64,000 bases of DNA from Cupriavidus laharis (GTDB lineage: Bacteria > Pseudomonadota > Gammaproteobacteria > Burkholderiales > Burkholderiaceae). Positions 49,509 through 56,681 of this stretch are shown piece after piece. Numbering within the stretch: position 1 is the stretch's first letter; the number at the start of each line of letters is the position of its first letter. The position numbers and the translations under genes are program-made. Below the pieces are notes generated by a model, which saw nothing but the letters and a program-made list of their open reading frames with translations, made no database searches and was not told where the DNA came from. The stretch is from contig NZ_CAJZAI010000012.1 in the NCBI RefSeq assembly GCF_914271435.1, positions 62,001 through 126,000 on the forward strand, given 5' to 3'.

Positions 49509-49575
49509 CCCTTGAGCCTGGCCGCAAGCCATGTTCCGACAGCCCTGTGGCGGCTGTCGAAACAAGGTTTACCCC

Positions 49576-49670
49576 GCGTCGTACGGACGCATCGACCGTA
49601 GTTTCATCCCTTTGACCCCTGACGGGTGCTTCCCGTCCGGGACAGCACTCCGTCTTATCTGGAGTGCATC
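49576..49670 (+). promoter_or_regulatory. Leader copy 7
   Basis: GCGTC-gtacg-GACGC (49576-49590), ATCGACC, no clear second stem, then GACGGG/CCCGTC (49621-49637), and GCACTCC (49645-49651) pairing perfectly with GGAGTGC (49661-49667), three bases before the ATG at 49671. Confidence 0.68.
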
Positions 49671-50189
49671 ATGATGTTTTACCCTGCGGGCCCCGACTGG
49701 GCCCAAACCTTTGAAACCACCATCGCCGCATCCGATCTGGCCGCGCGCCTGGGAGACGCACACGGCTTTACCCGCAGTACCTTGTTCCAGCCGTTTGGGG
49801 CAGGGCGGGGCGCGGTGATTGCCCAGCGCGACCATCTTCTGGTCCTCGCGGTGCACGCCGCCGACGGCCAGCACTGGTACGAGGTCACCCCCTCGCTCGA
49901 AATGCAGAACCTTCTCTGGTCGTTCTCCAACGGCTACGCCAGCCAGTGGAGCGCACTGGAGTTGAAAGCGCTCTGCGGGTGCACGGCGTGGCCCGAAGTG
50001 ATTGCGCTGGCCCGCCAGCAGTTTGCGGCCGCTGTGCGCTCCCTGGAGCGTGCGCTGGCCGGACTGCCCGAACAGGACACCCCAGCCGCAGCCCCTGACA
50101 TGCCGTTCTACGACGGCGACGTGATGGAGCTGCCGTCCGACTACCTGTCGTCCATGACTGGTGCGGAGGTGTCCGAATGCGTCCACTGA
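49671..50189 (+). CDS. Hypothetical protein between SbcD- and SbcC-like genes
   Basis: A 172-aa protein: GFTRSTLFQPFGAGRGAVIAQRDHLLVLAVHAADGQHWYEVTP and a helical second half. It overlaps the SbcC-like start by 13 nt. Not recognised; its position inside the pair suggests a third subunit or regulator. It is translated from its own strongly structured leader. Confidence 0.6.
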   Translation: MMFYPAGPDWAQTFETTIAASDLAARLGDAHGFTRSTLFQPFGAGRGAVIAQRDHLLVLAVHAADGQHWYEVTPSLEMQNLLWSFSNGYASQWSALELKALCGCTAWPEVIALARQQFAAAVRSLERALAGLPEQDTPAAAPDMPFYDGDVMELPSDYLSSMTGAEVSECVH

Positions 50190-52501
50190 AACTCACCCTC
50201 TCGGGTTTTCATGGCGTGCGCGACGGGATGCGCCGTGACAGCGTGACGCTGGACTTGACTCACTTGCCAACCGGCCTGATAGCGCTGGTCGGCCCCAATG
50301 GGGCCGGCAAGACGACGCTGATGGACAACCTGCACCCCTACCCGATCATGCCGAGCCACGCCTCGAAAATGACCGCGGATGGCTTCTCCTACTGGGATCA
50401 CCTCTGTGGCACCCGTGGCGAGAAGGATCTGGAGTGGGAGCACGCCGGCAAGCTGTACCGTTCGGCGTTCGCTTTCCGGAACCCGGGCAAGAGCCGCAAG
50501 GCCGAGTACTACCTGTTTGAGAAGGGCGCCGCCGGAGACTGGGTGCCGCTGCAGTTGCCGGACGGCACGCTGTCGGATGGCAAGGCCGATACCTACAACC
50601 GCTGCATCGAGGCGGTGTTGGGGTCGCCCGAAGCGTTCTTCACCAGTGTGTTTTCTGCCCAGAACCGTCGCCCAATCGCCAGCTACCAGGCCAGCGAGAT
50701 CAAGCGCCTGCTGGCTGAGCTGCTTGGGATCGATCACCTGCGCGACCTGTCGGCGAAGGCCGGCGACGTGGCGAAGGTGCTGGGGCGCAGTCTGGACACC
50801 CTCCAGCGCGAGTTGGTGGGGCTGTCCACCCAGCGTGAGCGGGCCGGGCAGCTGGGCCGGGAGATCGGCCAGACCGACGAGGCATTGACGGCGGCGCGGC
50901 GCGAGCGCGATGCGGAAACAGCCAACGGCGCAAAGCTCCTGCAGGAGCGCGCGACGCTGGCTGCCAGGCAGAGCGCGAGCGCGGCGACCGAAGCGCGTCT
51001 GCGCGAACTCAGGCAACGGGAGACCGAACTGGGGGCACGCCGGCGGCAGTTGGAGTCCGACCACCGGGCGACAGCCACTCGTGCCGCAACGCGGCGCCGG
51101 GAGCTCGAGCAGCTGGTGGCCAGCCGCAAGCTGACCCTGGCCGAAGGGCCGGCGATCCTCGCGGCCGCCGAGCAGCGCGATGCCTTGCAGATGGCCATTG
51201 GCCGGAAGCAAGGTGAGTTGGGCGCGTTGCAGCAGGCAGTGAACCAGTTGGAAGCGCAGCGGACGCAGCATGCCGCGCTTTCCACCGAGTTGCAGGGGCT
51301 TGAAGCTCGCGGCAAGTCGGCGGCGCAGTTTGCTTGCTCGCTGAAGGCGCAGGCCGATGTGATCGACACGGTGCCATGCCGGACCGATCCGATGCACAAC
51401 ACCTGCCCGTTGCTGGCGCAGGCGCGCGAAGCCCAAGGCAAGCTGGCCGAACAGGTCATCACGGTGCGGGATTTGCGGGCCAGCTACCAAGCCAAGCAGT
51501 TGGCGATGAAGCCGCTGGCCGAAGCGCTGGCTGCACTGCCCGGCCAGCGTACGGCATTGACTGCCCTGCAGGCGGAGTTGGCACGGAACCAGCAGGAGTT
51601 GCAGCGCCTGACCGCGCTGGCGGCCCGCAAGCCGATGCTGGACGTCGCCCGTGAGGGCCTGGCGCAGGCTGAGCGGGATCTGACGGCACTCGGTGAGGAG
51701 GAGGCGGCTGCCGCGGCAATTTTCGCGCGGGAAGTGGCCGACGCCGACGCGCAGGTGGCGACCGTGCAGCGCGAGTTGTCCGGGCTGGCCACCGAAGACG
51801 TTTCTGGCATGCTGGCCGCGCTGGACCTTCGTATCCGCCAGAGCCGGGAGGCCGTGGTGGCGCTTGATGGGCGAATTGAAGTCTTGATTCGCCAGCAGGC
51901 CACCTTGTCGACTGAACTCGAACGGGTCACCGCCATGGTTGCCGGCTTGCCCGCGGTTCAGGGAAAGGCCGATCGGCTCTCTGACGAGATCGCGCAGTGG
52001 AAGCTGCTCGCCAAGGGATTGGGCAACGACGGCGTCATCGCGTTGTCCATCGATGACGCGGGCCCGGCCCTCACAAGCATCGTCAACGACCTGCTGCTCG
52101 CTTGTTACGGACCGCGATTCACCATCGCGATTCAGACGCAGACGACGCTGGCCAATGGAGAGAAGCGTGAAGGGTTCGAGATCGCCGTCAACGACGGGGA
52201 GAACGATTCCACGAAGGACTTCTCGGTGATGTCAGGCGGACAGAAGATCTGGATCAACGAGTGCCTGACCCGCGGGATTGCGCTCTACCGGGCGCAGGAT
52301 ACCGGACAGGCCTTCCAGACGCTGTTCACCGACGAAGCGGATGGCCCGTTGGACCCCGAGCGCAAGCGAGCCTTCATGCGAATGAAGCGCGAAGTGCTGC
52401 GCCAGGGCGGGTACGAGCGGGAGTTTTTTATCACTCATACGCCAGACTTGGTTGACGAAGCCGATGCGGTCATTGACGTGGTTGCCTTGGCCGCCCAGTA
52501 G
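50177..52501 (+). CDS. SbcC/Rad50-like SMC-family ATPase
   Basis: A 774-aa ATPase with Walker A GPNGAGKTTLMDN (~38), a long coiled-coil region (~180-600), a hook-like turn with two cysteines (VPCRTDPMHNTCPLL, C-x8-C near 401), the ABC signature VMSGGQKIWINE (~680) and Walker B TDEADGPLDPERK (~717). The hook is not the usual CxxC, but pairs of such cysteines in phage relatives may still bind zinc. It is shorter than E. coli SbcC (~1050 aa). With the SbcD-like protein it likely processes or protects DNA ends; on a mobile element it may aid recombination or counter host nucleases (inference). Confidence 0.85.
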   Translation: MRPLKLTLSGFHGVRDGMRRDSVTLDLTHLPTGLIALVGPNGAGKTTLMDNLHPYPIMPSHASKMTADGFSYWDHLCGTRGEKDLEWEHAGKLYRSAFAFRNPGKSRKAEYYLFEKGAAGDWVPLQLPDGTLSDGKADTYNRCIEAVLGSPEAFFTSVFSAQNRRPIASYQASEIKRLLAELLGIDHLRDLSAKAGDVAKVLGRSLDTLQRELVGLSTQRERAGQLGREIGQTDEALTAARRERDAETANGAKLLQERATLAARQSASAATEARLRELRQRETELGARRRQLESDHRATATRAATRRRELEQLVASRKLTLAEGPAILAAAEQRDALQMAIGRKQGELGALQQAVNQLEAQRTQHAALSTELQGLEARGKSAAQFACSLKAQADVIDTVPCRTDPMHNTCPLLAQAREAQGKLAEQVITVRDLRASYQAKQLAMKPLAEALAALPGQRTALTALQAELARNQQELQRLTALAARKPMLDVAREGLAQAERDLTALGEEEAAAAAIFAREVADADAQVATVQRELSGLATEDVSGMLAALDLRIRQSREAVVALDGRIEVLIRQQATLSTELERVTAMVAGLPAVQGKADRLSDEIAQWKLLAKGLGNDGVIALSIDDAGPALTSIVNDLLLACYGPRFTIAIQTQTTLANGEKREGFEIAVNDGENDSTKDFSVMSGGQKIWINECLTRGIALYRAQDTGQAFQTLFTDEADGPLDPERKRAFMRMKREVLRQGGYEREFFITHTPDLVDEADAVIDVVALAAQ

Positions 52502-52526
52502 TTCGAACACCAACCCCTTTATCGCC

Positions 52527-52565
52527 ATGCCCGTTGTCCCGAAAGGGGCACGGGCATTTTTCTTT
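52527..52565 (+). terminator. Terminator-like hairpin before the 52583 gene
   Basis: ATGCCCGT (52527-52534) pairs with ACGGGCAT (52550-52557) with an inner TGTCCC/GGGGCA stem, then T tract to 52564; 18 nt before the next ATG. Confidence 0.72.
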
Positions 52566-52582
52566 TGAATGAGGAATCAGTG

Positions 52583-53092
52583 ATGGAAAGCAATAATGAT
52601 CAGCGCACGGTCTTGACCGAAGAGCAGGACGGGGCGGTCGCCCAGTCGATCGAGCTAGGCAAGCGGCAGATACAGCAGGAAATCGCCACCGGCCGGATTC
52701 CGCCGACGGTAACGGACTTCGCCAGGCTGCACGATTTCGTGGATGCCAATGAGTTCGGGGGACTGTGTGAGGACGAAGGCGAGTGGAACCGCCTGTTCCC
52801 ACGCACCAGTGCTGCAGAGGAAGATGCCTTTTGCGAGGCGGCCAACCGCGTGCAAGAGGCGCTGGGAAAGTGGTTGGCCGCCAGTGTTGAGCGTAACGCG
52901 TTGTTGGTCGAGAAGCTGGTCGAGGACGCACTGAACGCGGCGTGCCTCTCCGTGCAGGACGGTCTCAAAGTGAGCGCCGGCGACGTAGCGGGCGTGTTCT
53001 TCTCCGGATCGCAAAAGGAGGCTTTCCAAGCGATGTTTGCGCGCTACGTGCTTTGCGAAATCTCCTGGATGGCTGAGGAAGAAGGGGATTGA
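52583..53092 (+). CDS. Hypothetical acidic protein
   Basis: A 169-aa acidic helical protein: a Gln/Glu-rich N-terminus (ALTEEQDGAVAQSIELGK-like), DFARLHDFVDANEFGGLCEDEGEWNRLFP, and long helices up to YVLCEISWMAEEEGD. ATG 52583 is chosen with GAGGA 7 nt upstream. Family not recognised. Confidence 0.6.
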   Translation: MESNNDQRTVLTEEQDGAVAQSIELGKRQIQQEIATGRIPPTVTDFARLHDFVDANEFGGLCEDEGEWNRLFPRTSAAEEDAFCEAANRVQEALGKWLAASVERNALLVEKLVEDALNAACLSVQDGLKVSAGDVAGVFFSGSQKEAFQAMFARYVLCEISWMAEEEGD

Positions 53093-53097
53093 CCCGG

Positions 53098-53244
53098 TTT
53101 CAATCGCTTCGTGCGTGTTGTAGAATCGTTGCACTTCTCGCGTCTCTGACGCATCGACCTTGCTGGTTCGCCAGCACAGCTTTTTCTTTTCCCATAGGGG
53201 CTTTGTCCCTATGGGCAAGGCTCCGTCTTCCTAGGAGTCTTGCC
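53098..53244 (+). promoter_or_regulatory. Leader copy 8
   Basis: TTTCAA (53098-53103), 17 nt, TAGAAT (53121-53126), 13 nt, GCGTC-tct-GACGC (53140-53152), ATCGACCT, TGCTGG-ttcg-CCAGCA (53161-53176), CAGC and five T, then CATAGGG/CCCTATG (about 53193-53213), and GGCTCC pairing with GGAG (53234-53237) before the ATG at 53245. This is the copy most like leader 1. Confidence 0.75.
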
Positions 53245-53475
53245 ATGCTGATTCAATCTCGCACGTCCGGCGCAGTGGTTCTTGCAATCGTTGCGGTGCT
53301 GTTCGTCGCGCTTTACTTCATCGTCACCGCACCCGGTGATGTCCTTCCCCAATCGCAACTCTTTGGTTGCGGCTTGGCGATTGTCTTGATCGGCATCCTT
53401 GGGGTCACGGCACGCGTGCGCAGTCTGCGCAAGATCCGGAACCTCATGAAGCTTGTCCGCGCCGGCTGGCAGTAA
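53245..53475 (+). CDS. Small two-TM membrane protein, paralogue of the intron-split gene
   Basis: A 76-aa protein with two membrane helices (~9-28 and ~38-56) and a basic cytosolic tail (ARVRSLRKIRNLMKLVR). The first helix (VLFVALYF) matches the spliced product at 6565, and both are served by the same kind of leader, so gene and leader duplicated together. Function unknown. Confidence 0.72.
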   Translation: MLIQSRTSGAVVLAIVAVLFVALYFIVTAPGDVLPQSQLFGCGLAIVLIGILGVTARVRSLRKIRNLMKLVRAGWQ

Positions 53476-53495
53476 GCCCGCCCATCCCATTCATC

Positions 53496-53521
53496 GCCCT
53501 CTTCGGAGGGCATTTTTTTTG
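53496..53521 (+). terminator. Intrinsic terminator
   Basis: GCCCTC (53496-53501), TTCG tetraloop, GAGGGC (53506-53511), A and eight T. Confidence 0.85.
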
Positions 53522-53722
53522 TTCTTTGGAGTAGCTCAAGGTGCCTGATGGTGATGCTCGCCATCGATGAGCATCCTTTGATGGTAGGAAGCGCCCGCGC
53601 AAGCAGTTGGACTCTGGCGTCCGCGCCGTGGCGACATTCACAGCAGCTTGATGCTGCTTCTCTCTCAAATCGCCTGCAGGTTCTGGCTTGCAAGCCTCAG
53701 TACTTCAATGATGGAAAAAATC
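53522..53722. other. Leader region of the 53723 gene
   Basis: No separate gene supported. It holds several short stems (GATGCTCGCCATCG...GAGCATC, GCAGCttgatGCTGC near 53642-53656) and no clear promoter. The GCGTC hairpin is not conserved here. Confidence 0.35.
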
Positions 53723-53986
53723 ATGATTCCGGCCGATAAGGCCGCCAAGCTGTTGCCCCGTGGCAAGAAGGTGCACACGTTCTTCAAAGTCTTCGGCTGG
53801 ATGGGGGCCGACGTCGATCGGGACAAGGTGCTGGCTGCATTCGAGTCGGCCAAGGAGGTCGAGATCTCGGCCGACGCGGCAGGCTTCAACCATCACCTTG
53901 CCGTGGTGATGGACGGCATGCGCACCTACATCGACACCAACCAGACCGCGCTCCGCAACCTGCATCCGCAGCTGGCTGGTGCATGA
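53723..53986 (+). CDS. Hypothetical protein
   Basis: An 87-aa protein: IPADKAAKLLPRGKKVHTFF, GWMGADVDRDKVLAAFESA, then EISADAAGFNHHLAVVMDGMRTYIDT. Several ATGs lie close together (53708, 53711, 53723); 53723 is chosen as GGA lies 10 nt upstream. Family not recognised. It is followed after 12 nt by the next small gene. Confidence 0.55.
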   Translation: MIPADKAAKLLPRGKKVHTFFKVFGWMGADVDRDKVLAAFESAKEVEISADAAGFNHHLAVVMDGMRTYIDTNQTALRNLHPQLAGA

Positions 53987-53998
53987 GGGGAGCGATCG

Positions 53999-54199
53999 AT
54001 GGACCTCATCGTCAGCGTTTGCCTGAATGCCCCGGCATTCCACGGCTCTGCCGGACCCGCAGAGGCGGCCCGCCGGCTTCGCCAGTTGGCCAGTGAAATC
54101 GAAACCAACGTGCCGGATTTCTCGGCTTGCCCGGAAGGGCATCGAATTGCCGGCTCCCCGGAGGACTGCAGCTGTATTGCATACGTCGCGGACCTGTAG
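53999..54199 (+). CDS. Small hypothetical protein
   Basis: A 66-aa protein with GGGGAG before the ATG. It has a helix AEAARRLRQLASEIETN and cysteines in SACPEGH and DCSCIAY that could form a metal site. Not recognised; in the same transcript as the preceding gene. Confidence 0.55.
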   Translation: MDLIVSVCLNAPAFHGSAGPAEAARRLRQLASEIETNVPDFSACPEGHRIAGSPEDCSCIAYVADL

Positions 54200-54213
54200 A
54201 AAACCATTCTTCC

Positions 54214-54270
54214 AATCCACCCATGGGGGCACGCCCCTATGGGGGTGCCCTGTCCAAATGAAGGGGCACC
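54214..54270 (+). promoter_or_regulatory. Hairpin plus perfect translation-blocking stem
   Basis: A GC-rich stem near 54220-54243 is followed by GGTGCCC (54244-54250) pairing perfectly with GGGCACC (54264-54270), which abuts the ATG at 54271 and includes the only purine-rich ribosome site (AAGGGG). Confidence 0.65.
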
Positions 54271-56040
54271 ATGCAAGCCATTTCTCTCTTCCCCGTTGGG
54301 GCACTCGATCCCATCGAGGACCTGGCGGATCGGGCCATCCTGGCCATTCGCCAATTGCTGGAGGCCGGACATCCTCTGGTCGTCGCCTACAGCGGCGGCA
54401 AGGACAGCAGCATCGTGGCAGCACTCGCGTTGCATGCGGCTGTGCTTCACCGCGCCGCCGGCGGCAACCCACTGGTGGTGGTCACCACTGGTGACACGCT
54501 CGTAGAGTCACCCGAGGTGACGGAGCATTACCGCGCCGAGCTGAGCCGCATGCGTGCGTTCGGCAAGCGGAACGGCATTAAGGTGCAGACGGCCATCGTC
54601 CAGCCCGTGCTGGCCGCAACATTCCAGATAAAGGTCTTGTCGGGCCGGGCGCTGCCAAGTTTCCCCGGTACGCACGGTGACTGCTCAACCGACCTCAAAA
54701 TACTCCCACAACGTGCCTTCCGGCGCGGGCTCTTCCGGTCGCTGTCCCAGCAAGGACACGCCGAACCCGTAACGCTGCTTGGCACGCGTTACGCGGAAAG
54801 CGCACGGCGCAACGTCAATATGCGACAGAGAGGGGAATCAGCAACTCGGCCTGCGCGCAATCAAGACGGAGACTTGGTGCTTAGCCCGGTTTGCCACTGG
54901 CAGGACGACGACATTTGGGAGGGCCTCGCTCTTTACGGCAGCAGCGTGCGGCCCGGCTACTCCGACTTCGAGGACATGCGTCGCCTCTACGCGCACGCGG
55001 TGGGCACGTCCTGCGCTGTTGTCGCTGACGCGATCCTCTACGGAGGTAGCGGCTCGCGGCGCCAGGGTAAATGTGGCGCCCGGCTCGGGTGCCACGTATG
55101 CCAGATGGCCGAAGACAAGAGCCTGGCCAACATGGTCGAATACGACGAGCGCTATGCCTACGCCGCAGGCCTGCAGCGGCTGAACCGCTTCATCCGGAAC
55201 ACCCGCTTCGACTGGGGCCGTCGCCACTGGGTGGGTCGAACCATACGCGGCGGCTTCATCAAGGTCCAGCCGGACACCTACCATCCAACGATGGTGCGGG
55301 AACTGGTGCGGTACATGCTTCAACTGGACTACGACGAGCAGTGTCGCGCTGAAAGAGCCGGGGAACGTCCAAAGTTCGAACTCCTGCCGTTGGACATGCT
55401 GGTAGCCGTCGACGCGCTTCAGTCGCTGAACGGGCTGGCTAGACCGTTCGCGGCCTGGGCCGACTGGCGCGATATCCGCACGCGCGGTATCCGGTACGAC
55501 ATCCCGGACGTGCCACCGGTTGCGCAGACTGCTGTGCCGCAGGCGCGCTTTCTGCACGTCGGTGAAGAGTGGGACGATACGGCCGCCGCTGCGGAGTGGA
55601 CCGGTCTGCGCGATCCCTACCTCGAGAGCTTCACGGCGGATTCGGCCTGTGGGCCGGAGATCCAACTGACGGCGAGCGGCCGCGCGATCTGGTCGTTACC
55701 GACAGATCAGCAGTTTTCCGTGGACGTGGAAGCTGCGCTGCTGATTTCCGAGTTCGAACTGGACCGCTTGTTGGAGACCCACGATGCCGGCGTGGCGCCT
55801 GGTCAGGTCGTCTACGGCTACCGCTGGTACGCGCAGTACGGCTGCCTCACGCTGTCGCACGGACAGCGCGCCGAGCACGACGAGGTCGCGCGGCGCACCG
55901 CGTACAAGGACCGCCTCGGGCTGACCCTTGAGTATGACGTCGGGGCCTTGCGCGAGCGGGCGCTGCCCTTCGAAGCCTTGCAGCCGGCTGGACAGGCGGC
56001 GTGGCAGCAGGTCGCGACGCCGCAGCATTCGCTGTTCTGA
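54271..56040 (+). CDS. PAPS-reductase/DndC-like ATP pyrophosphatase
   Basis: A 589-aa protein of the PAPS reductase/DndC group. The PP-loop is SGGKDSS (41-47); GDCSTDLKI (~136), TLLGTRYAESARR and CGARLGCHVC (~267-276) supply the cysteines expected to hold an iron-sulphur cluster, as in DndC. The last ~200 residues are an extra domain not in PAPS reductase. DndC works in DNA phosphorothioation with DndA/B/D/E, none of which are near. Alternatives are tRNA or small-molecule sulphur transfer. Its leader blocks its own ribosome site, so expression is likely tightly held. Confidence 0.82.
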   Translation: MQAISLFPVGALDPIEDLADRAILAIRQLLEAGHPLVVAYSGGKDSSIVAALALHAAVLHRAAGGNPLVVVTTGDTLVESPEVTEHYRAELSRMRAFGKRNGIKVQTAIVQPVLAATFQIKVLSGRALPSFPGTHGDCSTDLKILPQRAFRRGLFRSLSQQGHAEPVTLLGTRYAESARRNVNMRQRGESATRPARNQDGDLVLSPVCHWQDDDIWEGLALYGSSVRPGYSDFEDMRRLYAHAVGTSCAVVADAILYGGSGSRRQGKCGARLGCHVCQMAEDKSLANMVEYDERYAYAAGLQRLNRFIRNTRFDWGRRHWVGRTIRGGFIKVQPDTYHPTMVRELVRYMLQLDYDEQCRAERAGERPKFELLPLDMLVAVDALQSLNGLARPFAAWADWRDIRTRGIRYDIPDVPPVAQTAVPQARFLHVGEEWDDTAAAAEWTGLRDPYLESFTADSACGPEIQLTASGRAIWSLPTDQQFSVDVEAALLISEFELDRLLETHDAGVAPGQVVYGYRWYAQYGCLTLSHGQRAEHDEVARRTAYKDRLGLTLEYDVGALRERALPFEALQPAGQAAWQQVATPQHSLF

Positions 56041-56057
56041 TGACCGTCAACATGCAG

Positions 56058-56096
56058 AAAAGCCCCGGAATCTCACGATTCCGGGGCTTTTCCTTT
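56058..56096. terminator. Bidirectional terminator
   Basis: AAAAGCCCCGGAATC (56058-56072), TCAC loop, GATTCCGGGGCTTTT (56077-56091), T tract on both strands. It ends both the plus-strand DndC-like gene and the minus-strand HU gene. Confidence 0.9.
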
Positions 56097-56119
56097 TGCA
56101 GCTGTCGGCCGCGAATCGA

Positions 56120-56554
56120 TTACAGCGCGGCGTCCTTGAGCTTCTTCAGGGGACGCACTTTCACCTTCACGCTGGCCGGCTTGGCGGCGAACCATTGCTC
56201 CTGGCCGGTAAAGGGGTTCTTGCCGAAGCGCTTCTTGGTGGCGGGAACCTGGATTGCTTGCACCTTGAACAGGCCCGGCAGAGTGAATTCGCCAGCGCCC
56301 TTCTTGTGAATGGCGCTGACGATGGTGTTTTCCAGATGGGCCAGCACCGTTTGAACGGTCCTCTTTTCCAGCTGAGTCTGCTCGATCAGGTGAGTCAGCA
56401 GGCTGGACTTATTGAAGGTGTCCTTGATGGGCTTGCCGACCGGGGCGGCTGCGGCGGCCCTCTTAGCCGGGGCGGCAGCCTTCTTGGCCGGAGCGGCTTT
56501 CTTCGCTGCGGTCTTCGTTGCAGTCTTTGCTACGGGTTTTGCTTTCGTGGCCAT
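56120..56554 (-). CDS. HU-family histone-like protein with Lys/Ala-rich N-terminal tail
   Basis: A 144-aa protein: residues 1-45 are an Ala/Lys/Pro repeat region (AKKAAPAKKAAAPAKRAAA) like histone H1 or AlgP, and 46-144 are an HU/IHF fold (FNKSSLLTHLIEQT, LENTIVSAIHKKGAGEFTLPGLFKV, then the KRFGKNPFTGQ arm). It should bind and compact DNA without sequence preference. Such tailed HU proteins are known in Burkholderiales. It lies alone between a bidirectional terminator and the recombinase homologue and may silence or condense the element. Confidence 0.88.
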   Translation of the reverse strand: MATKAKPVAKTATKTAAKKAAPAKKAAAPAKRAAAAAPVGKPIKDTFNKSSLLTHLIEQTQLEKRTVQTVLAHLENTIVSAIHKKGAGEFTLPGLFKVQAIQVPATKKRFGKNPFTGQEQWFAAKPASVKVKVRPLKKLKDAAL

Positions 56555-56681
56555 AGTCTTAGGTCTGGATAGAAATGCGCGCCTGCCAGCCGGATTTGGC
56601 TTTCATCGCACCGGCGAAGCATAGCAAAGAGGGGCGGCTGTGCAAGGCCGGGATTTCACGAGGCGTTCGAACGCTGCGCGC

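Noticed and set aside
50141..51490. 449-codon minus-strand frame opposite the SbcC-like gene
   Set aside because: Antisense to the coiled-coil region; low-complexity composition explains the open frame.
6418..53244. The repeated GCGTC hairpins as ordinary Rho-independent terminators
   Set aside because: The hairpin follows a promoter at fixed spacing, is not itself followed by a T tract, and precedes rather than ends transcription units. The second stem in four copies does have a T run, so attenuation there remains possible.
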